Shown here: piece after piece, positions 16,050 through 26,731 of the stretch
How the letters are laid out: every line of letters starts with the position of its first letter
Numbering within the stretch: the first letter of the stretch is position 1
Assembly: GCF_009363055.1 (NCBI RefSeq)
Contig: NZ_CP045292.1
Span: 248,001-312,000 of the forward strand
Source: Flavobacterium haoranii
GTDB lineage: Bacteria > Bacteroidota > Bacteroidia > Flavobacteriales > Flavobacteriaceae
Direction of reading: 5' to 3'
Length of the DNA stretch: 64,000 nucleotides
Made by a program: the position numbers and the translations under genes
The notes under the pieces: generated by a model
The model's database searches: none
Told to the model about the DNA's origin: nothing
Seen by the model: the letters and a program-made list of their open reading frames with translations, nothing else

Positions 16050-17389
16050 ATGTTTGATAATTTAACCGATAAGTTAGACAAAGCGTTTCATATATTAAAA
16101 GGTCACGGTAAAATTACCGATGTAAATGTTGCCGATACTTTAAAAGAAGTTCGTCGTGCATTACTTGATGCCGATGTTAACTTTAAAATTGCAAAAGATT
16201 TTACTACAAGAGTAAAAGATAAAGCAATTGGTTCTGATGTATTAACAACGTTACAACCTGGACAATTAATGGTTAAAATCGTTAAAGACGAATTAACCGA
16301 ATTAATGGGTGGGGAAACTGCTGGTGTAAACTTATCAGGAAATCCTTCAATTATTTTAATGTCTGGTTTGCAAGGTTCTGGTAAAACAACTTTTTCTGGT
16401 AAACTTGCCAATTTTCTTAAGACTAAGAAAAACAAAAAACCTTTATTAGTAGCCTGTGATATTTATCGCCCTGCGGCTATTAATCAGTTGCATGTTGTTG
16501 GAGATCAAATTGGTGTAGAAGTTTATTCTGAACCTGAAAATAAAAATGCTGTTGAAATTGCTCAAAATGCAATTAAACATGCAAAAGCAAACGGATTTAA
16601 TGTAGTTATTGTCGATACGGCTGGTCGTTTAGCTGTAGACGAACAAATGATGAACGAAATTGCAAATGTTCACGCTGCCATTCAACCTCACGAAACGTTA
16701 TTTGTAGTAGATTCAATGACAGGTCAAGATGCGGTAAATACTGCTAAAGCCTTCAATGATAGATTAGACTTTGACGGAGTTGTATTAACTAAATTAGACG
16801 GTGATACTCGTGGTGGAGCTGCTATTACAATTAAGTCGGTAGTAAACAAACCTATTAAGTTTATTGGTACAGGAGAAAAATGGATGCTATCGATGTATTC
16901 CATCCTTCTCGTATGGCTGATAGAATTTTAGGAATGGGAGACGTTGTTTCCTTAGTAGAAAGAGCGCAAGAACAATATGATGAGGAAGAAGCTCGAAAAT
17001 TACAAAAGAAAATTGCTAAAAATGAATTCGGTTTTGACGATTTCTTAACGCAAATCCAACAAATTAAAAAAATGGGTAACATGAAGGATTTGGTTGGAAT
17101 GATTCCTGGTGCTGGAAAAGCGTTAAAAGATGTTGAAATTGAAGACGATGCATTTAAACATATTGAGGCTATTATTCATTCGATGACACCTTCAGAAAGA
17201 AGTAAACCTTCAATTATAGATGGTAAGCGTAAAATACGAATTGCTAAAGGTTCTGGAACTAAGGTTGAACAAGTAAACCAACTAATGAAGCAGTTTGACC
17301 AAATGAGCAAAATGATGAAGATGATGCAAGGTGGTGCGGGTAAAAATTTGATGCGCGCTATGGGCGGTGGAATGAAAGGAATGAGGTAA
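16050..17389 (+). CDS. ffh: Signal recognition particle protein Ffh (frameshifted as sequenced)
   Basis: SRP54 GTPase that targets nascent membrane proteins to the translocon with the SRP RNA and FtsY. The N and G domains are clear: G1 loop GLQGSGKTTFSGKLA, then DIYRPAAINQL, VDTAGRL and TKLDGDTRGGAA. The Met-rich M domain ends in MMKMMQGGAGKNLMRAMGGG. The frame breaks after FIGTGEK at 16876-16880. One extra A in the A5 run there restores GEKMDAIDVFHPSRMADRIL and a 446-residue protein. The gene is essential in most bacteria, so a missing base in the sequence is far more likely than a real mutation. Confidence 0.92.
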
Positions 17390-17397
17390 AAACATAT

Positions 17398-17426
17398 AAG
17401 ACGCGATTTTTCGCGTCTTCTTTTTT
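17398..17426 (+). terminator. Rho-independent terminator of ffh
   Basis: Perfect 9-bp stem AAGACGCGA / TCGCGTCTT with a TTTT loop and a downstream T run. Confidence 0.9.
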
Positions 17427-17455
17427 ATAAATAAACAACACAACGACACAACGAA

Positions 17456-18337
17456 ATGGTATTATTAGACGGTAAAAAAGTATCGGAAGACATTAAAAAT
17501 GAAATCACTGCCGAAGTAGCTAAAATGAAAGAGAACGGCGAAAAAGTTCCTCATTTAGCAGCAATTATTGTGGGTAACGATGGCGCGAGTTTAACTTATG
17601 TAGGAAGTAAGGTTAAAGCTTGTGAGCGTGTAGGTTTCGAATCTACTTTGGTTAAAATGCCAAGTACAACAACTGAAATTGAGCTTTTAAAGAAAATTAA
17701 AGAACTTAATGAAAATGACGATATTGATGGTTTTATAGTTCAGCTTCCGCTACCTAAACAAATTGATACACAAAAAATATTAATGGCAATCGACCCAAGT
17801 AAAGATGTTGATGGTTTCCATCCTGAAAACTTTGGAAAAATGGCTTTAGATATGAGTACATTTATTCCAGCAACTCCATTTGGTATTTTAGAATTATTAG
17901 AACGTTATAATGTTGAAACAAAAGGAAAACATACTGTTGTAATTGGTCGTAGTCACATTGTAGGTCGCCCTATGAGTATTTTAATGGGAAGAAAAGGGTT
18001 TCCGGGAAATTCAACAGTTACTTTAACGCATAGTCATACTAAAAATATTAACCAAATTACTTCACAAGCCGATATTATCATTACAGCTTTAGGTGTTCCT
18101 AATTATTTAAAAGCTGAAATGGTAAAAGACGATGTTGTTGTAATTGATGTAGGTATTACTCGTGTTGCCGATGAAACTACTGAAAAAGGATATCGAATAA
18201 CTGGAGATGTTGATTTTGAAAATGTATCTAAAAAAGCTTCACATATTACACCAGTTCCTGGTGGTGTTGGACCAATGACAATTGCAATGTTATTGAAAAA
18301 CACTTTATTGGCTAGAGAAGGTAGAAAAATGAAATAA
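17456..18337 (+). CDS. folD: Bifunctional methylenetetrahydrofolate dehydrogenase/cyclohydrolase
   Basis: A 293-residue FolD, which interconverts 5,10-methylene-THF, methenyl-THF and 10-formyl-THF in the cytoplasm. Signatures are YVGSKVKACERVGF (with the catalytic Lys in the YxxxK motif), DGFIVQLPLPKQID, the GRSHIVGRPMSILM motif of the NADP-binding fold, and the C-terminal PVPGGVGPMTIAMLL. It stands alone between two terminators. Confidence 0.96.
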   Translation: MVLLDGKKVSEDIKNEITAEVAKMKENGEKVPHLAAIIVGNDGASLTYVGSKVKACERVGFESTLVKMPSTTTEIELLKKIKELNENDDIDGFIVQLPLPKQIDTQKILMAIDPSKDVDGFHPENFGKMALDMSTFIPATPFGILELLERYNVETKGKHTVVIGRSHIVGRPMSILMGRKGFPGNSTVTLTHSHTKNINQITSQADIIITALGVPNYLKAEMVKDDVVVIDVGITRVADETTEKGYRITGDVDFENVSKKASHITPVPGGVGPMTIAMLLKNTLLAREGRKMK

Positions 18338-18355
18338 TTAATTTATTGATAAAAA

Positions 18356-18385
18356 AAAGCGTTGAAATTTTCAACGCTTTTTTTA
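18356..18385. terminator. Bidirectional terminator between folD and the minus-strand small gene
   Basis: Stem AAAGCGTTGA / TCAACGCTTT with an AATTT loop, flanked by an A run on the left and a T run on the right, so it can work on both strands. Confidence 0.85.
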
Positions 18386-18604
18386 TTATTTTGATTCTTT
18401 AATCGAATTTCTTTTGTTTAATGTGTAAAGGATATATGAAATTCCTAAAACAGCTAACCAAATTAAATAAGAATTAATAGTTGCAGCTGGTGCATCAGCA
18501 TCTGCTGGTGGATTAACAGGGGTGTTGTTATCTTGAGCAACGCTAATAAAACTTACAAAAGAAAGTAATAAAGTTGCTTAAAATTTAAAAATATTTGATT
18601 TCAT
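18386..18604 (-). pseudogene. Small secreted/membrane protein gene with an in-frame stop at codon 9
   Basis: Read on the minus strand, the frame gives MKSNIFKF, a TAA stop, then ATLLLSFVSFISVAQDNN, a Pro/Ala-rich linker (NPPADADAPAA) and a membrane segment (SYLIWLAVLGISYILYTL) with a basic tail NKRNSIKESK. Apart from the stop, the 72-residue protein looks intact and resembles small flavobacterial proteins with a signal peptide, short linker and one membrane helix. A single substitution (TTA Leu to TAA) would explain it. This is not a homopolymer error, so it may be real decay or a base error. Confidence 0.55.
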
Positions 18605-18669
18605 AATAATCATTTAATCATTTTAGGTTAAGCCAGATTTTAGATTTAGGGCACAAGTATATAAAAAAA

Positions 18670-20264
18670 TTATTTAGTTTGAAAATCTGATGTAAAAAAT
18701 AATTTAACACTTGGATATTTTTGTTGAGTCATCTGAATTGAAAACTCGCTATCTGCTAAAAATACTAATTGTCCGTGCTTGTCTTTTCCTAAAAATTTTT
18801 GTTTCACACGTTTAAATTCAGCAAATTCTTCGTTCTTTTCATCATCAGGCTTTATCCAACAAGCTTTATGTGCTGGGAAGTTTTCATAACTACATTTTGC
18901 GCCATATTCATGTTCTAAACGATATTGTATTACTTCATATTGTAAAGCTCCAACAGTTCCAATAACTTTTCTTCCGTTCATTTCTAAAGTAAATAACTGT
19001 GCTACTCCTTCGTCCATTAATTGATCAATACCTTTTTCAAGTTGTTTTGCTTTTAATGGATCGGCATTATTGATATAACGGAAATGTTCTGGAGAGAAAC
19101 TTGGAATTCCTTTAAAAGCCATTACTTCTCCTTCAGTTAATGTATCACCAATTTTAAAGTTTCCAGTATCATGTAAACCAACAATATCACCAGCATAAGA
19201 GATATCAACTATTTCTTTTTTCTCAGCAAAAAAGCATTCGGACTAGAGAATTTTAAATTTTTATTATGACGTACATGTAAATAAGGTTTATTTCTTTCGA
19301 ACGTTCCAGATACAATTTTAATGAAAGCTAAACGGTCACGGTGTTTTGGATCCATGTTGGCATGAATTTTAAAAACAAATCCACTAAATTTATTTTCATC
19401 AGGTTGTACTAATCGGGTGTCAGATTCTTTTGGTCTTGGTTGTGGCGCAATTTCAATAAAGCAGTCTAGTAATTCTCTTACACCAAAATTATTTAAAGCC
19501 GAACCAAAGAATACAGGTTGTAATGCTCCTTTTAAATAGGCGTCTCTATCAAAACTTGGATAAATTTCAGTAACCAATTCTAGTTCTTCACGAAGTTTAT
19601 CAGCGTGTTTTTGGCCTACAATTTTATCCAATTCCGGATTGTTTACATCGTCAAAAGCAATAGTTTCTTCAATGTCTTTACGACTATCGCCAGTAAACAA
19701 GTTGATGTTCTTTTCCCAAATATTATAAATTCCTTTAAAATCGTAACCCATACCAATTGGGAAACTTAAAGGTGTAACTTTTAGTTTTAATTTTTGTTCT
19801 ACTTCATCTAATAAATCAAAAGCATCTTTACCTTCACGGTCTAATTTATTAATGAAAACAATCATAGGAATGTTTCTCATTCTACAAACTTCTACTAATT
19901 TTTCAGTTTGTTCCTCAACCCCTTTTGCTACGTCAATTACTACAATTACGCTATCAACAGCAGTTAAGGTTCTATAAGTATCTTCAGCAAAATCTTTGTG
20001 ACCAGGAGTATCAAGAATATTAATTTTTTTATCTTGATAGTTAAAAGCTAATACCGAAGTTGCAACAGAGATTCCTCTTTGGCGCTCAATTTCCATGAAA
20101 TCGGAAGTAGCTCCTTTTTTAATTTTATTACTTTTTACCGCACCAGCTTCCTGAATAGCTCCACCAAATAATAATAATTTTTCAGTTAATGTAGTTTTAC
20201 CAGCATCGGGGTGAGATATAATACCAAAGGTTCGTCTTTTTGCAATTTCGTCTTTAAAACTCAT
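18670..20264 (-). CDS. prfC: Peptide chain release factor 3 (frameshifted as sequenced)
   Basis: Translational GTPase that removes RF1/RF2 from the ribosome after termination. On the minus strand the N-terminus has [20 protein letters not shown] (G1), [25 protein letters not shown] (G3) and NKLDREGKD (G4). The frame breaks at 19228-19233 (A6 on the plus strand). One extra T on the coding strand restores [20 protein letters not shown] and joins the C-terminal domain ([14 protein letters not shown] ...), giving 531 residues, the normal RF3 size. A missing base call is the simplest reading. Confidence 0.92.
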
Positions 20265-20364
20265 TTTTGTTTTTTTAATTCGGGTGCAAAATTACTCATA
20301 ATTATTTGTTTTTAAAAGAAATGTAAACATGTTTGAAAATCAGTTTATTGAATTCATTATTTTG

Positions 20365-20372
20365 TATATTTG
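20365..20372 (+). promoter_or_regulatory. -7 promoter element of the hybrid kinase operon
   Basis: TATATTTG matches TAnnTTTG and lies 20 bases before the TTG start at 20392. No clear TTTG -33 element is seen. Confidence 0.5.
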
Positions 20373-20391
20373 TACGGAATTTTGTTAAGAT

Positions 20392-22813
20392 TTGAACCCC
20401 TACCTAAAAGACATTCAACGCCTACAGGATTTGTTGGCCCTGAAAATTTTGGACACTCCAGAAGAAGAGTATTTAAATGATTTAGCTCAGCTAACATCAA
20501 TTATTTGTAATACTCCGGTAACTCTTATATCTTTTATTGACGACAAAAGACAGTGGTATAAAGCTAAAATTGGTACTTCAGCAATTGAGGTTCCTGTTGA
20601 AGAAACTATTTGTCAATATACATTAGTTCAACAAGATATTCTTGAATTTGAGGATACTTGGAACGAACGTTTGTTAGATTCAAATCCGCATGTACATTCG
20701 GAAAATGCAGTTCGTTTTTACGCAGGAATTAATTTGTATTCGGAAAATGGACATGCCATTGGAACAATTTGTACGGTTAATTTGAAACCTCAAAAATTAG
20801 ATGATAATCAAAAAGAGTCTTTGAGAATTATTGCCAAACAGGTAATGCTACATCTTAATAAGAACAAAGAAAATGATTCATTGCGAAATGAACTGAAACT
20901 TTTTGTTGACGAAAAAATTGAATTTGCAGAAAGACAATTGAAAGTTCAGGAGCAAGCATATAATAACTTATATAACGCTATTGAGAAATCAAATGCAGTT
21001 ATTGAGTTTGATCCAGAGGGAATTGTTATCAATGTAAATAATAATTTCCTTGATATTTTTGGTTACAAGAAAAATGAATTAATTAATTGGACAAGAAAAT
21101 ACCATTTTATTAGACGAGGAAGATTTAGCGCAATATGAAAAATTTTGGGAAAAATTAAAGTCCGGAATTTCGCAGTCGGGTAAATTTAAACGTGTAACAA
21201 AAAGCGGAGAAACTATTTGGATTCAAGCTTCTTATAGTCCGGTTTTAGATTTTGAAGGAAATTTGGTAAAAATCACCAAAATTGCTCAAGATATTACAGC
21301 AGAAGTCGCGACACAAAAAAGTTTAGGTTTAGCAAAACAATTAGCCGATGAACTTAATGTTCAAAAAGACAATTTTATTGCTAATATGAGTCACGAACTT
21401 CGAACGCCTCTTAATGCAATTGTAGGATTTAGTGATTTGTTGTTTCATCAAGAACAAGATTCTAAAAAACTTCAATATTTATCAGCAATTAAATCGGCTA
21501 GTGATTCTTTGTTGTATTTAGTTAACGATATTTTAGATTTAAGTAAAATTGAATCGGGAATTATTCAATTCGATAAAACATCATTTTCAGTTAAAGACGT
21601 TGTAAAAGATGTTTTCAATGTTTTAGGCTTAAAAGCCAAACAAAAAGGAATTTCATTTAAGTTTTACATCAGTAATGCAGTTCCTAAATATGTTATTGGA
21701 GATAAAAATAGATTGGTTCAAGTGCTTAATAATTTATTGAACAATGCTATTAAGTTTACACAAGAAGGAAATGTGATGTTGTTTGTTGATGCAATTCGAA
21801 CTCAGTCTAATGAATTACAATTACATTTTTCTGTAGAAGATACTGGAATTGGGATTCCTAAAGATAAATTAAAAACCATTTTTAATCGGTTTACGCAAGC
21901 CGAATCTTCAACCACTCGTTTGTATGGTGGAACAGGTTTAGGTCTAAATATTTCGCAATTAATTGTGGAAAGACAAGGTGGAACTCTAGGAGTTGAAAGC
22001 GAATATAACAAAGGAAGTAAATTTTGGTTTGTGTTGCCTTTTGATGAAATTGATGAAGAGAATCAAACCTTTGAAATTTTTGAAAACCTAAGTGTAGATT
22101 ATTATAGCGCTAAAATTCTAATTTGTGAAGATAACGAGCTGAATAGAATATTAATGGATTCTATTTTTAAAGAAACTGATTTCGAAATCGAATTTGCCGA
22201 AAACGGTTTGCAGGCGTTAGATTTAGTAAAAGAAAAAAGTTTCGATTTAATCTTAATGGATTTACATATGCCATTTTTAGATGGTTACGAAACGGTGAAA
22301 CTTATTCGACAAGAATTGCAATTGTCAATGCCTATAATTGCTTTAACTGCCAATTCGTTAATAAAAGAAAAAGAAGTTTGTTTAGCATTAGGAATGAATG
22401 ATTATTTAGCAAAACCATTCAAGACAAATGAACTGCTAACAAAAATAGTTAGTCTTTTAGAAGTTGAAGGAAAACAAAAAACTATTTCTCTTGAAGCTTT
22501 AGAAGAATATTCGGGAGGAAATATTGCATTTCAAAAACAAATGATAGAATTGTTTTTAGAAACTTCAGAAAAAGAAATACAAAAAATGAATGCGTTTTTA
22601 AATCAGGAAAGTTTAAAAGAAGCTTCCCAAGTGGTTCATAAACTAAAATCTTCTTTAGGAATTTTAGGAGTAGATTTAGCTTTAGCTCAAGATTTTGAAA
22701 ACGAATTAATTCAAGCAAACGACAGCAAAAAAATAGAGAGTTGCAAAACCGTTTTCTTGGAACAATTACAACAAATAAGAAAAGAACTAATCCAAATATT
22801 AAAATCAGAATAG
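20392..22813 (+). pseudogene. GAF-PAS hybrid histidine kinase, disrupted by a 4-bp duplication
   Basis: Sensor kinase of about 805 residues once repaired. Domains in order: GAF (LDTPEEEYLNDLAQLTSIIC, RQWYKAKIG), PAS (FGYKKNELI), HisKA with the phosphorylated His in NFIANMSHELRTPLNA, HATPase (LLNNAIKF, EDTGIGIP, GGTGLGLNIS), receiver (ILICEDNELN, LILMDLHMPFLDGYE) and HPt (VVHKLKSSLGILG). The PAS frame is lost near 21083, where a TTAATT repeat holds an extra four bases; removing them gives ELIGQENTILLDEEDL and an open frame to the end. The TTG start gives the usual start of this family. It heads an operon with a receiver, a barrel and a GT2 synthase. Confidence 0.82.
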
Positions 22814-23172
22814 ATGAAAATCACTTTGATTGAAGACGATGATATGTTAAGAAAATCATTAGCCTTTTTTTGAAAGCTAATGGTTATGAAGTAACAGAAT
22901 TTGATAACGGTTCCGATGCAATTTCGCATATTTCGGAACAACCTTCAGAAATTGAATTGGTTATTACCGATTTGAATTTGCCTTTTGCTAGCGGAAAACA
23001 AGTGGTAAATACTTGTAAAACTACGTGCGAAAATGCTAAAGTTATTGTACTAACCTCAATGGCTGTAGAAACTTCAGAAGTAGAGTTGTTTGATTTAGGA
23101 GCCGATGATTTTGTGGCAAAACCATTTAGTCCTCAAGTGTTATTAAAAAGAATTCAAAAAGTAGTTCGATAG
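22814..23172 (+). CDS. Single-domain response regulator (frameshifted as sequenced)
   Basis: The ATG follows the kinase stop directly. The frame reads MKITLIEDDDMLRKSLAFF and then stops; one extra T in the T7 run at 22865-22871 restores FFLKANGYEVTEFDNGSDAI and a 119-residue receiver. Acidic pocket residues (EDDD), the phosphorylated Asp in LVITDLNLPF, the conserved Thr/Ser (VLTSMA) and Lys (VAKPF) are present, with no output domain. It probably takes phosphate from the hybrid kinase encoded upstream. Confidence 0.85.
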
Positions 23173-24395
23173 TGAAATCTATATTTTACACAGTATTATT
23201 TTGTCTCTTCTCATCGGTTTTATGGTCGCAAAACTACAATGCCGATTCTTTATTTGTGGAAGTTAAGAAAATGGCAGAAGCCAAAGAATATACAAAAGCG
23301 ATTCAACTAACGAAGCAATTGGAAAAAGATGTTCCAAACGATAAAACGTATAGTTATTATTTGGTTTCGCTGTACAATTGGAACGAACAATATAATGAAG
23401 CTTTACAGCAATTAAAATCGATTTCAAATCAAGGATTAGATAATGCAGAAGTAACACAATTGTATCTTTCAACTTATCGCAATTTAAAAGATTACGAAAA
23501 AGTAGTTTTCTATAGTGAAAAAGCTAAAAATGAAGATAGTTCTAATGCGGATCGATATGCAATAATTCAAGCAGAAGCGTTATTAGAATTAAATGAAACT
23601 GAAAAAGCAACTACTATTTTAAAAGCTATTTCAAAAGAAAGTCAGTCTTATGAAGCGGCTCAATATCTGTTGACCATTAGCAATAGAAAAAAGAAAAATA
23701 GCATTGCTTTAGGTTATTTGTTAACGACTTATAACAAACCAGAAAGTCAAAACAATCATTACACAAATCTAGAATATACAAGAAAGTGGAATAAAGATGC
23801 CATAACAGCTCGATTGAATTATGGAAATGCTTTTTCGGAAAATGGTGTTTCAGGCGAAGTCGATTTTTATAAAGGTTTAAAAAAGAGCTATTTCTATTTT
23901 AATGCTGGAATTTCTGATGGCGAATTTGTTTTTCCGCAATACAAAGCCGCTGCCGAATGGTATAAAGAAACGCAAAAATTGTCTTTTTCAATCGGAAGTA
24001 AATTTTTAGGTTTTAAAACAACCGATGATGTGTACATTTTTACAGGACATTTTGGTTATAAACTAAGTGGAAATTATCTTTTGGGTTACCGACCTTATTA
24101 TGTGGTAAATTCGGATCAAAATAATGTAACACATGCTTTATTTTTAAAGAAAACCAATGAAATAAAAGAATCATTTTGGCAAATTGATTTACAATATGGA
24201 ATAGTTCCTTATTATTTTTTAAGCAATCAAGTAACATCAGATTTAAGTTCCTACCGAATTGGTTTCAATATGAAAACAAAAGTAGCAACAGATGTTTTTC
24301 TTCAACCAGTTGTATTGTATGAATATCAAGAATTTGTACCAAGTGAATATCGAAATGTGTTGAATATTCAATTAATTGCTACTTACCGTTTTTAG
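23172..24395 (+). CDS. YaiO-like outer membrane beta-barrel protein with TPR region
   Basis: A 407-residue exported protein. The GTG start overlaps the receiver gene stop by one base (TAGTG), and the signal peptide SIFYTVLFCLFSSVLWSQ is clear. Residues about 25-190 form TPR-like helix pairs (YTKAIQLTKQLEKDVPNDKT, AEALLELNETEKA). The C-terminal half (about 195-407) alternates aromatic residues and ends in LNIQLIATYRF, as in YaiO family barrels. It is likely the export channel or scaffold for the polysaccharide made by the GT2 synthase two genes downstream. Confidence 0.8.
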   Translation: MKSIFYTVLFCLFSSVLWSQNYNADSLFVEVKKMAEAKEYTKAIQLTKQLEKDVPNDKTYSYYLVSLYNWNEQYNEALQQLKSISNQGLDNAEVTQLYLSTYRNLKDYEKVVFYSEKAKNEDSSNADRYAIIQAEALLELNETEKATTILKAISKESQSYEAAQYLLTISNRKKKNSIALGYLLTTYNKPESQNNHYTNLEYTRKWNKDAITARLNYGNAFSENGVSGEVDFYKGLKKSYFYFNAGISDGEFVFPQYKAAAEWYKETQKLSFSIGSKFLGFKTTDDVYIFTGHFGYKLSGNYLLGYRPYYVVNSDQNNVTHALFLKKTNEIKESFWQIDLQYGIVPYYFLSNQVTSDLSSYRIGFNMKTKVATDVFLQPVVLYEYQEFVPSEYRNVLNIQLIATYRF

Positions 24396-24396
24396 T

Positions 24397-25209
24397 ATGA
24401 AAGCTACTTTTTCAATGCATCACAACGAACGGAGTTTAGAATTAGAATTGATTCTTGCGGTTTGCTTTTTAGCTTTAGTAGCGTTAATTTTTTTAGTATT
24501 AACATTTTACAAAAGATCAAAAAAACTAGCCAAAGTAAAAAGAGCAACACACTACCAAAACATCGTAGACGATTTGGTGTTTAAAATTTTGTTTGGCGAA
24601 CAAGATTTAGCCGAATGTCTTACGATTTATACTACTTACGAAAATAAAAAGTTATTCAATAAAACTTTGATCAAATCCTTAGTTTCTTTGCATAAAAGTT
24701 ATGTTGGCGAACCAAAAAATAGAATTGAAAAGTTTTACGAAGTTTCAGGCTTGTATCAATTTTCGTTGAAAAAATTAAAGTCTAAAAGTTGGGTAAACCA
24801 AGTTGAAGCTATTCGCGATTTATCGAAACTAAATTATACCAAAGCATTTGCTGAAATTTCTGCGTTAACAATTTCTAAAAGAGAAGAAATTAAGAAAGAA
24901 GCGATAATTGGTTCGGTTTTATTAAATGGAATTTCGGAATTAGAAAAGTTTAAAAACGAAGAGTTGTATTTTGACGATTGGATGCAATCTAATTTTTTGT
25001 ATTCGTTAAAAATTAAGCAATGGGAAATTTTTGAACTAAAAGAAACGTTGTTTCAATCTAAAAATGAATCTTTTTTAGTGTTGGTTGCCCGAATTATAGA
25101 ATTGTATCAATTGCATATCTATTATGATGTTTTGGTACAAATGATGCAAAATTGTCAAAAGACAAAAACAAAAAATGATTTAAAAAATATAATCTCAAGA
25201 CTGAAATAA
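24397..25209 (+). CDS. HEAT-repeat-like membrane-anchored protein of the GT2 operon
   Basis: A 270-residue protein. An N-terminal membrane anchor (ELILAVCFLALVALIFLVLT) is followed by an all-helical cytoplasmic part with HEAT-like pairs, e.g. WVNQVEAIRDLSKLNYTKAF followed by AEISALTISKREEIKKEAII. The ATG at 24397 follows the YaiO-like stop by one base. The gene lies between the barrel and the glycosyltransferase in one operon and probably scaffolds that machinery. No catalytic motif is seen. Confidence 0.65.
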   Translation: MKATFSMHHNERSLELELILAVCFLALVALIFLVLTFYKRSKKLAKVKRATHYQNIVDDLVFKILFGEQDLAECLTIYTTYENKKLFNKTLIKSLVSLHKSYVGEPKNRIEKFYEVSGLYQFSLKKLKSKSWVNQVEAIRDLSKLNYTKAFAEISALTISKREEIKKEAIIGSVLLNGISELEKFKNEELYFDDWMQSNFLYSLKIKQWEIFELKETLFQSKNESFLVLVARIIELYQLHIYYDVLVQMMQNCQKTKTKNDLKNIISRLK

Positions 25210-25210
25210 A

Positions 25211-26641
25211 ATGACAGGAAATTTTAATATAGATTTTGGAATTGAAATATTTAACTATTTCATTTTATTCTTTGCCATTTCGGTAATGGCTTCCTATGTT
25301 GTTTTGGCAATGATTTCTGCCTACGGATTAAAGAAGTATTTAAAGCACAACCGTTATGTAAATTACGATTCGTTATTGGTTTTACAAGATGCTCCAAAAG
25401 TCTCTTTATTGGCTCCAGCATATAATGAAGGACGAACTATCGAAGAAAATGTAAAATCGCTTTTAGGAATTAAATACAATAATTTTGAAGTAATTGTTAT
25501 TAACGACGGAAGTAAAGATAATTCGATTGAAGTTTTGGTAAAAGCTTTCGATTTGGTAGTGTCAAATGCTGTTTATAAAGCGGAAATTCCAACCAAAAAT
25601 GTTCGAGCAATTTACAAGTCTACAAATCCTGTTTATTCAAATTTAGTAGTTATCGATAAAGAAAATGGTAGAAAAGCAGATGCTTTAAATACAGGAATAA
25701 ATTTTGCAACTAATCCTTATGTAGTTTGTATTGATGTCGATTGTATTATGGATAAAGATGTTTTACTCAAACTAGCAAAACCTTTTTTAGAATATTCCGA
25801 TAAGCGAATTATTGCAACAGGCGGAGTAGTGCGTATTGCAAATTCTTGCGAGATTAAATCGGGAAAACTGGTTCGTGTTTTTGCACCTGAAAATTATTTA
25901 GCGCGCATTCAAGTTTTAGAATATTTAAGAGCTTTTATTTTAGGAAGAATGGCTTGGTCTCACATGGATGGATTGTTGCTGATTAGTGGTGCTTTCGGAA
26001 TGTTTGATAGAGAAATTGTAATTGCAGCAGGTGGTTATAATCCTAAAACAGTTGGAGAAGACATGGAATTAGTAGTGCGAATGCGTCGTTACATGATTGA
26101 AACCAAACAAGAATATCGCATTCAATACATTCCAGATCCGTTGTGTTGGACAGAAGCACCGGAGAGTTTTCAAATTTTAAGAAAACAACGCAGTCGTTGG
26201 ACACGAGGAACTATAGAAACTCTTTGGATTCATCGTAAAATGCTATTCAATCCTAAATATAAAATTTTAGGAATGTTGAGTTTTCCGTATTGGTTTTTAT
26301 ATGAATTTTTAGCACCAATTATTGAAGCTACCGGGTTATTAATCACTTTTCTGTTTGCCTATTTAGGAATTTTAAAATGGTCATTTTTCATTTGGTTGAT
26401 ACTATTTGTGTATTCATTTGCCGTCATGTTTTCATTTATGGCGTTATATGCTGAGGAATCTACATTTAAACGCTATCAAACCTATACCGATTTGTTTAAA
26501 CTAGTGGGTGTAGCATTAATAGAGCCTATTTATTTTCATCCTTTTACCGTTTATGCTGCACTTCGTGGAAATTATGAAAAACTAAAAGGTTCGCACGGTT
26601 GGGGAGAAATGACACGCAAAGGTTTTGCTAAAACATCCTAA
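25211..26641 (+). CDS. Membrane glycosyltransferase family 2 (poly-GlcNAc synthase-like)
   Basis: A 476-residue processive GT2 enzyme like PgaC/IcaA or BcsA. It has an N-terminal membrane segment, the nucleotide-sugar region (VSLLAPAYNEGRTIEENV, VIVINDGSKDNS), the metal-binding DxD (CIDVDCIMD), the acceptor motif (GEDMELVVRMRRY) and the QxxRW motif (KQRSRWTRGT) of processive synthases. Three or more membrane segments follow. It likely polymerises an exopolysaccharide at the inner membrane, controlled by the two-component genes of the same operon. Confidence 0.88.
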   Translation: MTGNFNIDFGIEIFNYFILFFAISVMASYVVLAMISAYGLKKYLKHNRYVNYDSLLVLQDAPKVSLLAPAYNEGRTIEENVKSLLGIKYNNFEVIVINDGSKDNSIEVLVKAFDLVVSNAVYKAEIPTKNVRAIYKSTNPVYSNLVVIDKENGRKADALNTGINFATNPYVVCIDVDCIMDKDVLLKLAKPFLEYSDKRIIATGGVVRIANSCEIKSGKLVRVFAPENYLARIQVLEYLRAFILGRMAWSHMDGLLLISGAFGMFDREIVIAAGGYNPKTVGEDMELVVRMRRYMIETKQEYRIQYIPDPLCWTEAPESFQILRKQRSRWTRGTIETLWIHRKMLFNPKYKILGMLSFPYWFLYEFLAPIIEATGLLITFLFAYLGILKWSFFIWLILFVYSFAVMFSFMALYAEESTFKRYQTYTDLFKLVGVALIEPIYFHPFTVYAALRGNYEKLKGSHGWGEMTRKGFAKTS

Positions 26642-26676
26642 ATAGAAGATTTAGTATTTAAACTATTGTTAATTGT

Positions 26677-26706
26677 TTTGTTTTTATTCTCTAATTATTA
26701 CATTTG
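26677..26706 (+). promoter_or_regulatory. Promoter of the SurA/PpiC-type operon
   Basis: TTTG at 26677-26680, 18 bases, then TACATTTG at 26699-26706, a good TTTG-N18-TAnnTTTG match. The ATG follows 25 bases later. Confidence 0.78.
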
Positions 26707-26731
26707 TCAATTGCAACAAAAACTCAAAAAA

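Noticed and set aside
26666-26731. Longer N-terminus for the first SurA-like protein from a TTG
   Set aside because: It precedes and overlaps the predicted promoter elements, and the ATG at 26732 gives a standard signal peptide.
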